In this document: in pieces, positions 1 through 12,300 of the stretch
How positions within the stretch are numbered: the first letter of the stretch is position 1
Layout: every line of letters starts with the position of its first letter
Source of the DNA: Alentia gelatinosa
Taxonomy: Eukaryota > Annelida > Polychaeta > Phyllodocida > Polynoidae
Assembly: GCA_950022655.1 (NCBI GenBank)
Contig: OX465579.1
Coordinates: forward strand, 142,365,207 to 142,429,206
Direction: 5' to 3'
Length of the DNA: 64,000 nt
Notes under the pieces: model-generated
Told to the model about the DNA's origin: nothing
Databases searched by the model: none
The model's input: only the letters and a program-made list of their open reading frames with translations
Program-made: the position numbers and the translations under genes

Positions 1-106
1 GAGACTTGAGCAAATAGTCCCCGACCTTATTGGACGAAAATTATTGCCCAATTTCGTATCTATTTCTTTTTATTTGGTAATGTATAACCCTGTGCCTGTC
101 ATGCAG

Positions 107-341
107 TCCATCCCACCAGAGTTCTGGAATGGTGTGATAAAAAACTACCGACTGCGCTATAGAATGGCACATTCTGAACCGTGGGAGTCCAAGAAGGTCC
201 CTGCCAGCCTGAACCACGCACGGATCGTCCTGAAGAAGGAGCAGGTCTACGATGTCATCATCGATGCCGCCACCAGCGTCGGCTACAACCAGTCACTGGC
301 CAGAACCCTGACGCCGCTCGTAATAGAGAAGGCATCAAATA
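107..341 (+). CDS. Cytokine receptor-like, exon: second half of an FN3 module
   Basis: The acceptor is the AG at 105-106 and the donor GTAAGT begins at 342. The exon enters in phase 0 and leaves one base over. The start IPPEFWNGVIKNYRLRY has the proline pair, NG turn and Y-x-L-x-Y strand typical of FN3 modules in cytokine and cell-adhesion receptors. The open frame also runs upstream to 44, but that part is intronic by the acceptor. Confidence 0.8.
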
Positions 342-3300
342 GTAAGTGAATGATAAACGTTTATATCACTGGGGGGCTGTACCACCGGTGCTACAGCAAT
401 TATTACCAGGTGGACGGTTATGGCTATAGCATACTGTAGTACACAGTGTCATTATTTAAGTGAAATGTATATTTGATGGGCTATTCCTGTATTTTTGCCA
501 AATCTCTTAATAGGAGGGGGGAGGCATCAGGTGTATGAGAGGATGGTTTATTCAGCATATTTACACATAAAGAGAAGTCAAAATGGTTCATAACTTTGTT
601 GTAGGAATCAGTCAAGACCCAGTCAAATGATATTGTTTGTAAAATCATTTGTAATGTCATTTACCACCAGATATTGGCTTGCCCTACTTTATTGGTGTAT
701 ATAGGAACAAAGTTTTTGTTGGACCACATGGGCAGGCAGCATGCAGACAGGTCTGTGTGCACTCATCCATGAGGCAAAAATGTTTTGTAAATAGGCATTG
801 CTGATTGCCAATGGATCCTACAGGTAGCTAAATACATGTGTGTACTGATCCATGAACTACTGTGTTCACAGAGGAATATGCCTTTAATGCAGGTCCTTCC
901 CNNNNNNNNNNNNNNNNNNNNNNNNNNNNNNNNNNNNNNNNNNNNNNNNNNNNNNNNNNNNNNNNNNNNNNNNNNNNNNNNNNNNNNNNNNNNNNNNNNN
1001 NNNNNNNNNNNNNNNNNNNNNNNNNNNNNNNNNNNNNNNNNNNNNNNNNNNNNNNNNNNNNNNNNNNNNNNNNNNNNNNNNNNNNNNNNNNNNNNNNNNN
1101 NATCCCATGTGCCAAGTGCATTTCAATATGAATAAGAGTTTGAAAACAATTTTTTGGACGGTGAGTCTTATTGGTATAACCAGGGCGGTGTGTGTATGTG
1201 TGTGTGGGTGGGGGGTGGAGATGTATTCATGAGGGTTTTACATTCGGTGCAGAGGACATGCCTCAGTAGGATATCACTGCTAAATCACCACTTCATATGA
1301 GAATCTGTACTTCGTTCAACATGTATGTACTAGCAAACAAATTTCGCATACCGGGGATTGTTTAATGTTTTCGTTCTTACATAATGATTTGAACCATATG
1401 TAGTCTTTGGCTGGATGTATCATACTAAAACATACACGTATCTTCCATAGTAAAAGCTTTATGAGTAGCTTGTTAATATGTAATGTTTCCCCACAGTGCC
1501 GCCTAAACCGAAGAAGTTGGTGGTAGTTAGTTCAGAGGACCTCATCTACGTAAACTGGACTGCTGTGACCCGTGCGGTTGGGTACACGGTGTACTGGTGT
1601 CAAGGGCAGACTCAGTACTGGACATGCAATGTGAGTCCCCCTAACAATATCTCACTGTATATCTGTCTTCTGTTTTTAGCAGGTGAACGGTTGGTCTTTA
1701 GGTTATGGCTATAGCCTACTGTAGTACACATGCTTGTAAAGTCATTAGGTGACCTGACCATATTTTTGCTTTTCATAGCTCACTAAGTAAAGATAGGAAT
1801 ATGATTTCTGTTTTGGACAGAAGGTTTTATGGTGGTATAATGCCTCACAGTTTTTAAAATTTAGTATTTTGGAATGGATTTGAAAAAAAACTGAATTCAG
1901 TTTGGGGGGGACTTTGGTAGTCACAGGTCCATTTTTAAGAACTCCTTTATGGACATATTTCTACCACTTAAACTGGTTGAATCATAATATGATATGCCTC
2001 ATTTGAAAGAGAATAAAAAGCAGTAGGTGCTATGAAGTGGAATTTTTTATGTAGATTCTATATTTACAGAGATATTCAAGTATTTGTTGAAAGTGGGGGG
2101 GGGGGGGGGGGGGTTTTCAGTGAAATGGGCATGCTCAAACAGATGTTTACTCAATATTGATTTATAGTGAGCATTAGTGTAACATTTACCATCTCCATAA
2201 GTGGCACTGACAGTTGCTTACTCACTAAGAAGTGTCATTATTTAGGTAAAATACATATTTGATGTGCTATTCATGTATTTCTTCTAAATCTCACAATGTG
2301 AGGGGGGGGGGGGAGGCAGCAGGTGTATGAGTGGATGGTTTATTCAGGATATTTACACACAAATAGAAGTCAAAATGGTTCATAACTTTGTTGTAGGAAT
2401 CAGTCAAGACCCAGTCAAATGATATTGGTTTGTAAAATTATTTGTAATATCATTTACCACCAGATATTGGCTTGACCTACTTTATTGGTGTATCCCACAT
2501 GGCTAGGGAGCATGCAGGCAGGTCTGTGTGCACTCATCCATGAAGCTATCACCATGAGCTATCTGAAAACGTTCCCTATGTACTCAGAGAATTGTTGATT
2601 GCCAAACGAAATTGCCCTCAGGTAGCTGTGTGCATTGAGCCATGACCTGCTGAGTTCACAGAAGAGTAGGGCTTAAAATATCCAATCAATGCAGGCCCTT
2701 CCCTATTCCCTCCCTCCCTCCCTCCCTCCCTCCCTCCCTCCCTCCCTCCCTCCCTCCCTCCCTCCCTCCCTCCCTCCCTCCCTCCCTCCCTCCCTCCCTC
2801 CCTCCCTCCCTCCCTCCCTCCCTCCCTCCCTCCCTCCCTCCCTCCCTCCCTCCCTCCCTCCCTCCCTCCCTCCCTCCCTCCCCTCACTCCTCGCCTGGGG
2901 GCTTCCTTGTTATCATACTAATTAATTACTGGTAGACCTTTGAACCTTATAATTGAGCTTTAAATGCGTCCACCTGCTAATTTGGTCTTTAAAGACCAAT
3001 ATTTCTATTTTCCAAATGCACATTTAGCTCTTGTTTCCTTGATTTCACTATTTTTTCCATGCAGAAAAAGATGTAACCCAGGCCCTATTAGATCAGTTGC
3101 GAAAGGTAACTATTACTAAATAAGGAAGTAGAATGAATGGAAGGGAAAAGCTAGACAACTCTGTATCTACACAGATATCAATCATTATGCCAGATTTGCT
3201 AGTGATGCATACATCCACAGACCTCCACCTTGTTATGAAGCCCCTTGTACTAGAACTAATGTCCTGTGTCTTACACCTGATGCCTTTTTTACAGGATGAA

Positions 3301-6300
3301 CTAAACTGGATTAGTGTAGACGGGAACGTTACATCACGCAATATAAGTTTGGGGAGAAATCAACATAGGGACATCATATTAGGTATATCTGCTGAGGTGG
3401 AATTAGTTGGATCTACGAGAGTGGATAACGATCAAGACAAGCGCAGAAAACGAGAGACATCAACACTTGTTAGCAGTGGTCTGAAGTGGAGTGAATGTAT
3501 ATACCAGATTGAGAAACGTGAGCCACGTTTTCTGTATCTTTTCCTCTTGCTTTCAATTTATGTAAGTCTTCCTTCGGACAGGAAATGTTCATCCTTAAAT
3601 TATTAAAGAAATATACTGATTTATTAATATTGAAAATACGACAATTACGACAAGTTAGCAACTTACTGTCCGTTTTAAAGAAACCCCCTGGAATAATGGG
3701 CACGATGTATTACTGTTCCCCAACAATTTTTTCTCTGGAAGAACACAATGGACGCTAAACTACCCAAACAAAATCTTTTTCAGCGGTTCAAAGGCCCCAG
3801 GACGTTAAATTATCAGAACTTCAAATTGCTGAGTCCATCACCCTAGAGTGGAGTCATCCCACTTGTAAAGAATCTACGTACCTAGACAAATTCATCATCT
3901 ACTATTGCAAAGTTGGCGACTGTCCAGGTAAGAGACCCTCTCAAATGAAAATAGATGCATACCTTGATATATGTGCAATTGGTTGTGTACTTAATAGCAT
4001 GTTGGCTAGAGAGAAGATAAAATCATGATCCTTTATATTCTATTATGAGTATTTTTTTTCAAGTTCCTTTTCTCTATATTAGCATAATATATTGAACAAT
4101 CATAACAATTAAAGTTCAGTTTCTCTATAGAGCATGGTCTCTTAAACAAGGAAAGCAATGCTCATATTTCAGTGTAGTTGGCTGTTCTACAAATTCAGAT
4201 TGGTTACCCCCTCCATATTTGTGAATCAGGTTCCAATATGTAGTATTTCATAATTAACGATGCAAGCGTTCCGTTGGCGCTTCCGTTTCGTTATCAAGAG
4301 CTCAATTTTATTGAATAATTCGTGTGTTGTTTCAGGGGATGAATCTAGTATCAGCCATGTGGAGACAGTCCTTGTGGATAACGAATTGGAAGACTTCACT
4401 ATTCATGGCTTGGAACCCTCAGTTACATATCGTGTTTGGATGCAGAGTTCTTCACCATTTAAAGGCCTTTCTGAACGCACAAAAAGCTTAGAGAAGACCG
4501 TGCACAATTCAGGTATAACATGCTTACTATGTGGACATTGTTAGGAACATGTTGATTTACACAATGTATGGCAAGTTCCCCCCCCCCCCCCCCCTCTATT
4601 ATAGAAATTGTTGCAAATAATTTGTGTATCGATAGGCATTTACTGCAACGGTCCCTGGGTCTAGAAGAAGACGTGCATCTACTGCATGATCTTGGGTCCT
4701 CTCATCCCCATTGCCTAAATCTCCTTTGGCAATAATGTTAACCAACCGACCTTTTGAATTTCACTTGAAGATTGATACTGGCCATTCTTTTTTGGGTGTT
4801 GGCGATAATCTACTTCATCTAGTGAAATTGGTATACCGCCAGTTAATGGCAAAATAAGCAGATAATTATGCATTAGAAAAAACTTATAATCCATAAGCTA
4901 ACTAATTTTCAACATTCTGTACCATGCTGCTGCATATCATTCCTTCTTTTGGTATTACAGGCTTTTCGAGGGGAATCATTGCCACTATATGTATCGCAGC
5001 AATTGTCGTTGTATTTTTCATCATCTTCGGTTTATACCAGTCAGTCAGGTAAGTCCCCATATTGAGATAAGTAAACATATACATGCTAGAGTAGTCCGTT
5101 CATTGTTGATACATCTATTTTAGGTGCTGCCAAGAAAGACGCTCTTTATTCTTTTAAACTTTCTCACATATTATTATGGGTTGCCTAAGGCTCCCTTTGG
5201 CATATATTTATACAATGAAACACGCGAGGGCGTCACCCTCCGTACCACTAGCCATCAGGGTGGAGGTGCCACCCCTGGTACATCACATGGTCTCAGTTGC
5301 TATATCCCTGAACTGGGCTATGCCTGACATCATCCCTGGGAATTTTACTTAACTTTCTCTTCCACTTTCCCTGAGTGTCCGAATAAATGAAAAGAGGATC
5401 CTCCACGCACTGAGTAATAATACCAGCCGAATACTTTCCTTTTCATTATTTGATAATTGCTATCAACACTGAGACCATTATTTGTTTCAGATATCATGGA
5501 CAAGTAAATCATTGACCCATTATATAAAGTGGGGATTTTGGCACGCATGAATATCAAAGCAAATCCATGTTATTCAGTATGTCGGTTATTTCCTGACTGG
5601 TGTTGTTATCGCCAGGATCATGTAAAAAAGGAAACGAGTAAACACAATAGATAATGACAAGCAAAGACAGTGCATAGCTGAACTAAATATTTGAGGAAAT
5701 TCAATCATCAACGGTGGTAGCTGCATAAGAATCTACACCTGCCACGTCTTCAGTTCTTCAATCATCAGTCGCAGACGTATTTTATCATTTCAGAGCATTC
5801 AGAACATCAGTCAAAGAGAAAATGAATGTGAAGATAGAACGCCCTCCGGAGGTGGACGGTCAATTTTCTCAGAGAGTGAGTTACTTAACACCGGTTTGGT
5901 TATGTCTAAACATGGTCCGTTTATTTATATACATGTATTACAATATCCAGGCCCTGTATACAATAATTATATCATAACAAGTCTTAAAATGGTTTATACG
6001 CGCTTATTGATACAAAAAAGACGTATCTCACACTAATTGTTGGACCAATAATAGCTAACTCTTAAGAGACCATCATTGACCCTTATGGTCTTTACAAAAG
6101 CCCCTAATTATGAGGAGACAAGAGTGCCTTAATAATGTTTTATTATTATTAGAAACATTATTAAAAAATACAATTGAGAGTTATAAACGAGCTCACAATG
6201 TACATGTAGTGAATCAAGAATAATAAGAGTATCCTATGAACGAAAATTGTGAGATAAAATTGATTGATATACATAAGTAATTGGTATGATAAAATACAAT

Positions 6301-9300
6301 GACAGCCGTTGAGGTTAAAAGACATGTTGATAATAAGATAAGATAAGTAATAAATTACTAAAAGAGGGTGATTCATCAATCAGTCCAGTCTGCAATGAGT
6401 TCTTTGTGGACAGTTTGGTCATTTAGTAGCCCTTTGTATTGAGACTATAAGTCTTACAGGTGTAGGTGGGTGGGAATGAAAGTCTGAGGATACGTTGTGT
6501 ATCGACTGAGGTTGGCGGCAGACTGGTGTGGTGATCACGGTCACGTGGTGACGCTAAGGTGACGCTAGTAATTTATGAATGTTCGACTAAGCGCTATAGT
6601 GAAAAGTAATATGTTTGATTAGGTCACTCCTGTTTCAGAATTAATAACAATTTTCAATTATTCTCCAATGTGGAAACCCATCTACTGCGGCTTTTAGGGG
6701 TGAAAGGACGGTTAATGGACGCATTAAAGAGAGTTAGCTTTATTGATGAAGCGTATATTACTTTCAGATTAAGAACTTCGAGGACTACGAGACCGATGCA
6801 GATTACATGCAAAATACATTGTTGGAGAGTACCACACGATACCCTGGACCTCGCGACGGTGATACGTATCCTGAAGGAATGTCTGTGTCACCCAACGGCA
6901 TTCAGGTAAGTCTTAATACTAAGTAGATCTTTTACTCGTAACGCCAACCTTTTCCATTTAACTACGCTGAATTTGGATGCATACAATACAGCATGAAGTT
7001 CTTGATAGAGACATTTTTGGTGTTTTTTGTTTTATTTTTGTGTGAATAACAAGTAGACACCCGTATGGACGTGACTCTAGATGTAATATTGTCCATGGTG
7101 TAGATAGGTGTCGCGTGTCAGTGAGTTCTCTGTAATATATATAACTGTGGTTCGCCTGTGTGGCTACCTTTAAGTGGATTTTAACACTGCTTATAGCATT
7201 CATTGTATATATTTGTTTTGATCTGAAATGTATGTTCATCAAAAGCGCAAATTCACAAAAAGTATGAGACAAAGGTGACCTGAAAGAAAGCGATATTCAC
7301 TCGCTGGAAAAGCTTTGTCATCCATCATTCATTTTTAAATAACATTTCCAATATCACATAAAAATAGCAGCCTTGTTGTTGTAAAATATGTTATGGCATC
7401 TCCTGTCGTGAAAAGTCGTACCGCCTAGTTGACCAGCTACTACTTAAAGAACAAATTCCGATATATCAAAATTCACTTTTCATATTGTTCTCGACACAAG
7501 CATTTCACAGCTGACTGTGGATACGAGTGCTGTGATAGGACTTAAATTTCAATTTACTACGAGAATACCATGTTAAAAGAAGTGGAAGTTTAGGGCACGT
7601 ATACAAGAGTAATTAAGTAGAACGTCCTGACCAGCTGTACAAGGCTCAAAACGAGATAATAATTTACCATTTGTACGGAACGAGGCGTTTTCGCCGAGCT
7701 CTGTACAAATCGTGAATTATCATCGAGTGTTGTGGCTTATACAAGCATGGTAGGTCGTTCTATATTTACTTTATGCCCTAAATTAGAAAAAATCATTTCA
7801 TTTTGGCCTAACAACTAATATTTTAGTCAACATGTATTGGAAGGTGTTCCGTACGGTATTTTTACGTTATATGGCGAAACGGTGGGTACTTACAGTATAT
7901 ACGGCATGGGTACTGATTTACCCTTGTAGATACCGATGGTAAACTAACAAGATACGATGGGAAGGTCACGAGTAAGGGTAGAATATTAATTATTTTTTAT
8001 TAAATTTGTACCTAGGTTTCGAGCTATTCTTTTGTTTTGTTCACTAAACAGAAAAGGACAGATTGTGTAGCTATGAAGTGTATGAGTTATTGAAGCTGTT
8101 GTTATGATATATAGGCATAAAGGCTGTGAACAATCTGGTTATCTGTTTGATTTAGGATACGGGAGATGAGGGTTTGTTTCTGCGTCCCCATGGTGACTGC
8201 ATGCATACCTTATCATGATATGATTACCCCTTGCTCTTAGTTGTGTACTAGGACTTAAAATCGCAGTCAACTCTGGCTTAACCAGACACTCTGTTAAGGA
8301 GGTACCAAACTGAACAAGAACATTTTTCATACTGTCCCAGGTATAGGCCAGTTATGTTAAGTCTTTTAGAAGTAGTTGGCTCTTGACCGTAAATTCAGTT
8401 TTCGATTCCTTGAGTTATGTTATAAGACAGAGTTGGCTGTATTTTTATCGCATAGCCTAAGTTCAGCTAAAGTCAATCAGCACATCGAATCTTGACTTCG
8501 CAAATTTTGCAATTGTTCATCAGCAACCAAAATTGACATATAGTGTATGAATTTTAGTATTTTGGGCAATGCATAGATGATATTCAGCCGTAGGCCTAGT
8601 GAGAAAAATTATCCCAGATGTCATGTATATACGTGTATTTTGATATAGGACTTGATTTGAGCATGGAGTTCCTGATCATGGGGACTGGTAGCCACTTTAT
8701 AGTTATTAATCTGTCCACTTGTGTATAATTTTCTCTACAACGTAGTTTCCGAGTGCTGTAGAACAACCACCACTCCGCCCCTCCAATCCTGGCCGGGACT
8801 GACTTCTAGTGAAACGTAGACGATTTTGTATTAATATTTACTAATTTATTTAACTGCCATCCGTCACTGCCATAGATACCGGATTTGGGATCAAAAGATG
8901 ACAAAGTTTGCTACGTTGGGAACTGGTTTATCGAAGCTAAACACTATAAAGCCAACCTCTCCTTTCTGCTGATAGAATAACCATTGGCAGAATCTCCAGC
9001 TTTACCGGCCGCTAGACCCCCCTCTGTGGAGACATTTACCACTTTATATAGTCGCGCTATGCCTTGATACTAATGGCTAATAATTATACTTGATCTAGAT
9101 AAATTGTTTAGTATGCTCAGCCAAAATGATAATGCCAGAATGTGTGACCTTATGGTTTTGGTGAAGTAAAACGTGACTTATCACTCTTTTCCGTATCGAT
9201 GTCAATTTGTATATCACTCCCATTGTCACATCAGATATCACAATTTAAGTGAGTGTTCCACCAATTAGGCCTTGAACAGGCGGCCGGCCGGGCCAGCCCC

Positions 9301-12300
9301 GCTGGTGCCAAGCGACCGGCTGGATGCAAATATGAAAAAGGTGTATGAATTGTCCAAGCGCTTCCACCAAGCCACCTTATTCTAGCCAGCCGAGACTTGG
9401 CACCCAGCAATTGCTTCCACCAAGCCGGGCGGTCGACCAGCACTGGCGGGATGATCGTTCCGGACAACGACCATATTGGCGCCAGCCATAGACAGCACCT
9501 GGTTGATGGAACACTTGCTTAACACAGATACTTACACATAGGTCGTTTCGAGGAAACGTCTAGTGGAGAGCAGACGCAGGGGCGACATTTAGACTAAGGG
9601 GGCCTCCGTGTTCTTCTTTTCATACTAATCTTTTTTACGCTTTAAATTTAAAAAAAAAATCAAATTAAGAGATAAGTTTATCCCCTGCAGAGCCCCCTTT
9701 ATGGGCGTGGCCTAATTCGTGACTTCCGACCTCGTTGCGTATGTACATCGGGAAAGGAACATGTAACATGCGAGTGCAGTGTGCCGTGGTTATTGCCGTT
9801 GTGGTTATATCCGTGGTTATGACGACTTCGTATTCTCCGATCCGGATGGACACTTTCGGTTCAAAATACCCTCCAAAATATGTAAATTTGCCTGACAACG
9901 GATCGATCCGCCATCTTGCCTGGTGAATACAAAGCGCTGTCAGAGTCTAAATGGCGAAAAACTATATTAATCAACCTCCTCATGTGCATCCTATACATGT
10001 AATAATTGAAATAGGATTATTTACATTATTCAGACATAATTTAAATGTGCCAACTCGAAGAAAATCGCTTGTTTCGACAATTTGTTGACATCACGTTTAT
10101 AGCCTTAACTGGGGCTTCCAGATTATCATTTGATCTGAAAATACCAGGGAAGTGTGATTTTGTCAGGAGAAATTCCTCAGACGTACTTAAAACATCCTCA
10201 GACTTTCAAAAGTATCACAAATGGACATCGAAACGGTTCATAGACTTAGCACTGCGGAGGTGTGTCTCCAAAATGGCCGCCAAGGCAGTTCGTAGCGCCC
10301 CCTACTTCCAGGCCGGATCGGAGAATGCGTTGTCAACGTCATCTGTCTGTGTGAACCGCCGCGGAGCGAAGTTGTTGATATCTCAGCTATCTAAACAGTA
10401 TCATGCGAACATTCACCTTAGATACCTCGATTTTTGGTGAATATACACAATAACTCGTTCTGGGCCATTTATAAAACGTTCCTGAACTCATGATTCGAGG
10501 GCATCCGCCAGCTGACAGAAAGCGTGCAGTCTGTCAGCTAACTTGTGCAAGTTGAGCTCAATGGATGCAGTCTGTCAGCCAAAGCATGTAGTCTGTCAGT
10601 ATCCAAAGGCACCAGTACAATGGTACATGGCGTACAGTGCAATCTGTGTCCAACAACTATACCCCTAGGAACAGTAAGTATTTACACTGAGTTAGTGTAT
10701 AGGTAGTGTGGCGGGCAGGCGGCATAAGGTAAGGAGGAGGGAGCAGCAGCTTAGGACAAGAAACCTAACTTCGGTGGGAGACCCACCGCCGGTGATTGGG
10801 AAAAGACCCACCACCGGTGGAGGAGACCGGTAGCCAGTGGTTGGGGAAAAAACCACCGCAGGTGGAAGGGAGTCAGCCCACCGCCAGTGGACGGACCAAC
10901 CGCCGGTGGCAGGGAGTGAACCCACCGCCAGTGGAAGAGACCTACCGCCAGTGGATGGGAAGGGCCAGTGGCTGGGAAAAGACCCACTGCTGGTGGACGG
11001 GAGTCGGCCCACTGCTGGTGAACGGACCCACCGCCGGTGGCGGGTAGTGGACCCACTGCCGGTGGCTTGGAGTGGACCCGCTGCCAGTGGAAGAGGGCCA
11101 CCGTCGGTGGAAGAGACTCACCACTGGTGGACAGACCCACTGCTGGTGGACAGACCCACCGCCGGTGGAGGGGTCCAACCGCTGGTGAAGGAGTCCCACC
11201 GTCGGTGGACCCAGCAGCTGTGGGCGCTGTGACGTCATCAGCCAACTATATAAGAAGCAGCGCCAACGCTGTCACGACACTTCTGGGATCCAACTCGTGC
11301 AAGGCGAACCCTGCCTAGGTATGCCTAGAGTCTCATAGGGGAATTGGAGTCATGATAAACACAGACATATTGTTCAACCGGACTTTATTGCAATAAACAT
11401 TCTTTCACACTTGTGCACTCTATTTCGCTTGTACTCGGTGTGTGTCTTTCTGTTACAGTATATAATAATATCAGGGTCAGAAGACAGTCAAATGAATAAT
11501 TTTGTCCGTTTTTATCTGCTAAAATATAATTGATGGATTAAAGTAGATCTATTATCACTGGGCTATATACAACAGTCGCCTCCACATCACTCAACACCTA
11601 GTCATTCATCATTGCTTCTACACATCATACTTATTCTCTATTCAGTTAAAGTCTATTCTGATGACATAAAACATCCTCCATACACTACCACGGTGTGAAA
11701 TCATGGTAGAAACCGACCGCCCAGTCACCACTCCTTTGTCATGACATGTCCTGTCCTTTTCTTCCCAACTGTTGTTAATTATGTAATGCTCATATTTAGT
11801 TTTTGCTAAGAATGTACCCGAAATGTGTATGTTAGGTGGAGATTCTTGGATACAGAAAACAAATTTTTACGTGTTACAGCTACCTCTCACCCCTTCATCG
11901 CTCATTGCTTCCACTGATTACATAGCCTCTTATCACCGACACTACTCTTTACCCATACTACTCATGACCCACACTACTAACCACACCTCACGCATATCAC
12001 ACAGCACTTACCCTTTGGTCACAGTCATCTTGTTACTTATCAACAGGCCATATCAACCTAGCTTATCAACCTGGGCATTCACCAACCCACCAATCAATAC
12101 TAAATAAGGTATTACCCGACCAATCACCATCGATTGGTCATACGTACCACTCATTATATGATTACTGATCGCCATGTAACTCGTTACCTGGCCACTATAA
12201 TGATATTATAAAAGAATATAAACTTGTAATTCACCTAACTTTTTAAGAACGCCTAATGCCTTGAGGCATCTTCGATAGGATGGCGTGATACCCCAAAGAC

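Larger units (their letters stand above)
342..1496 (+). other. Intron of the receptor gene with a repeat copy and an assembly gap
   Basis: From about 395 to the gap the intron is a copy of the CCCT-tract MITE-like family. After the gap (1102-1496) I see only unique intronic sequence with a short TG-rich stretch near 1188-1215. Confidence 0.7.
10707..11457 (+). mobile_element. Probable solo LTR with a palindromic minisatellite in U3
   Basis: It runs from TGTGGCGGG to CTGTTACA (TG...CA ends). In order it contains a GC-rich repeat array, a perfect CRE (TGACGTCA), a TATA box, and AATAAA 145 bp after the TATA box. This is the U3-R-U5 order of an LTR. GTATA is found at 10697-10701 and at 11458-11462 and might be a target duplication, but on the left it is 5 bp away from the TG start. 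No retroviral-type coding sequence adjoins it. An alternative is a host promoter. Confidence 0.5.

Noticed and set aside
3065..3107. Possible receptor exon after CCATGCAG at 3064
   Set aside because: In the required phase 0 it meets TAA after three codons, and the 3295 exon completes the FN3 module without it.
3518..3561. Longer third receptor exon using GTAAGT at 3562
   Set aside because: It would leave phase 0, whereas the next exon needs phase 1; the added residues are hydrophobic and do not fit an FN3 end.
10045..10440. 131-codon ORF
   Set aside because: It lies in dispersed repeat B, and the other copy does not keep the frame.
10692..11318. Six overlapping ORFs of 83-164 codons
   Set aside because: The palindromic minisatellite keeps all frames open; the proteins are only repeats of the unit.
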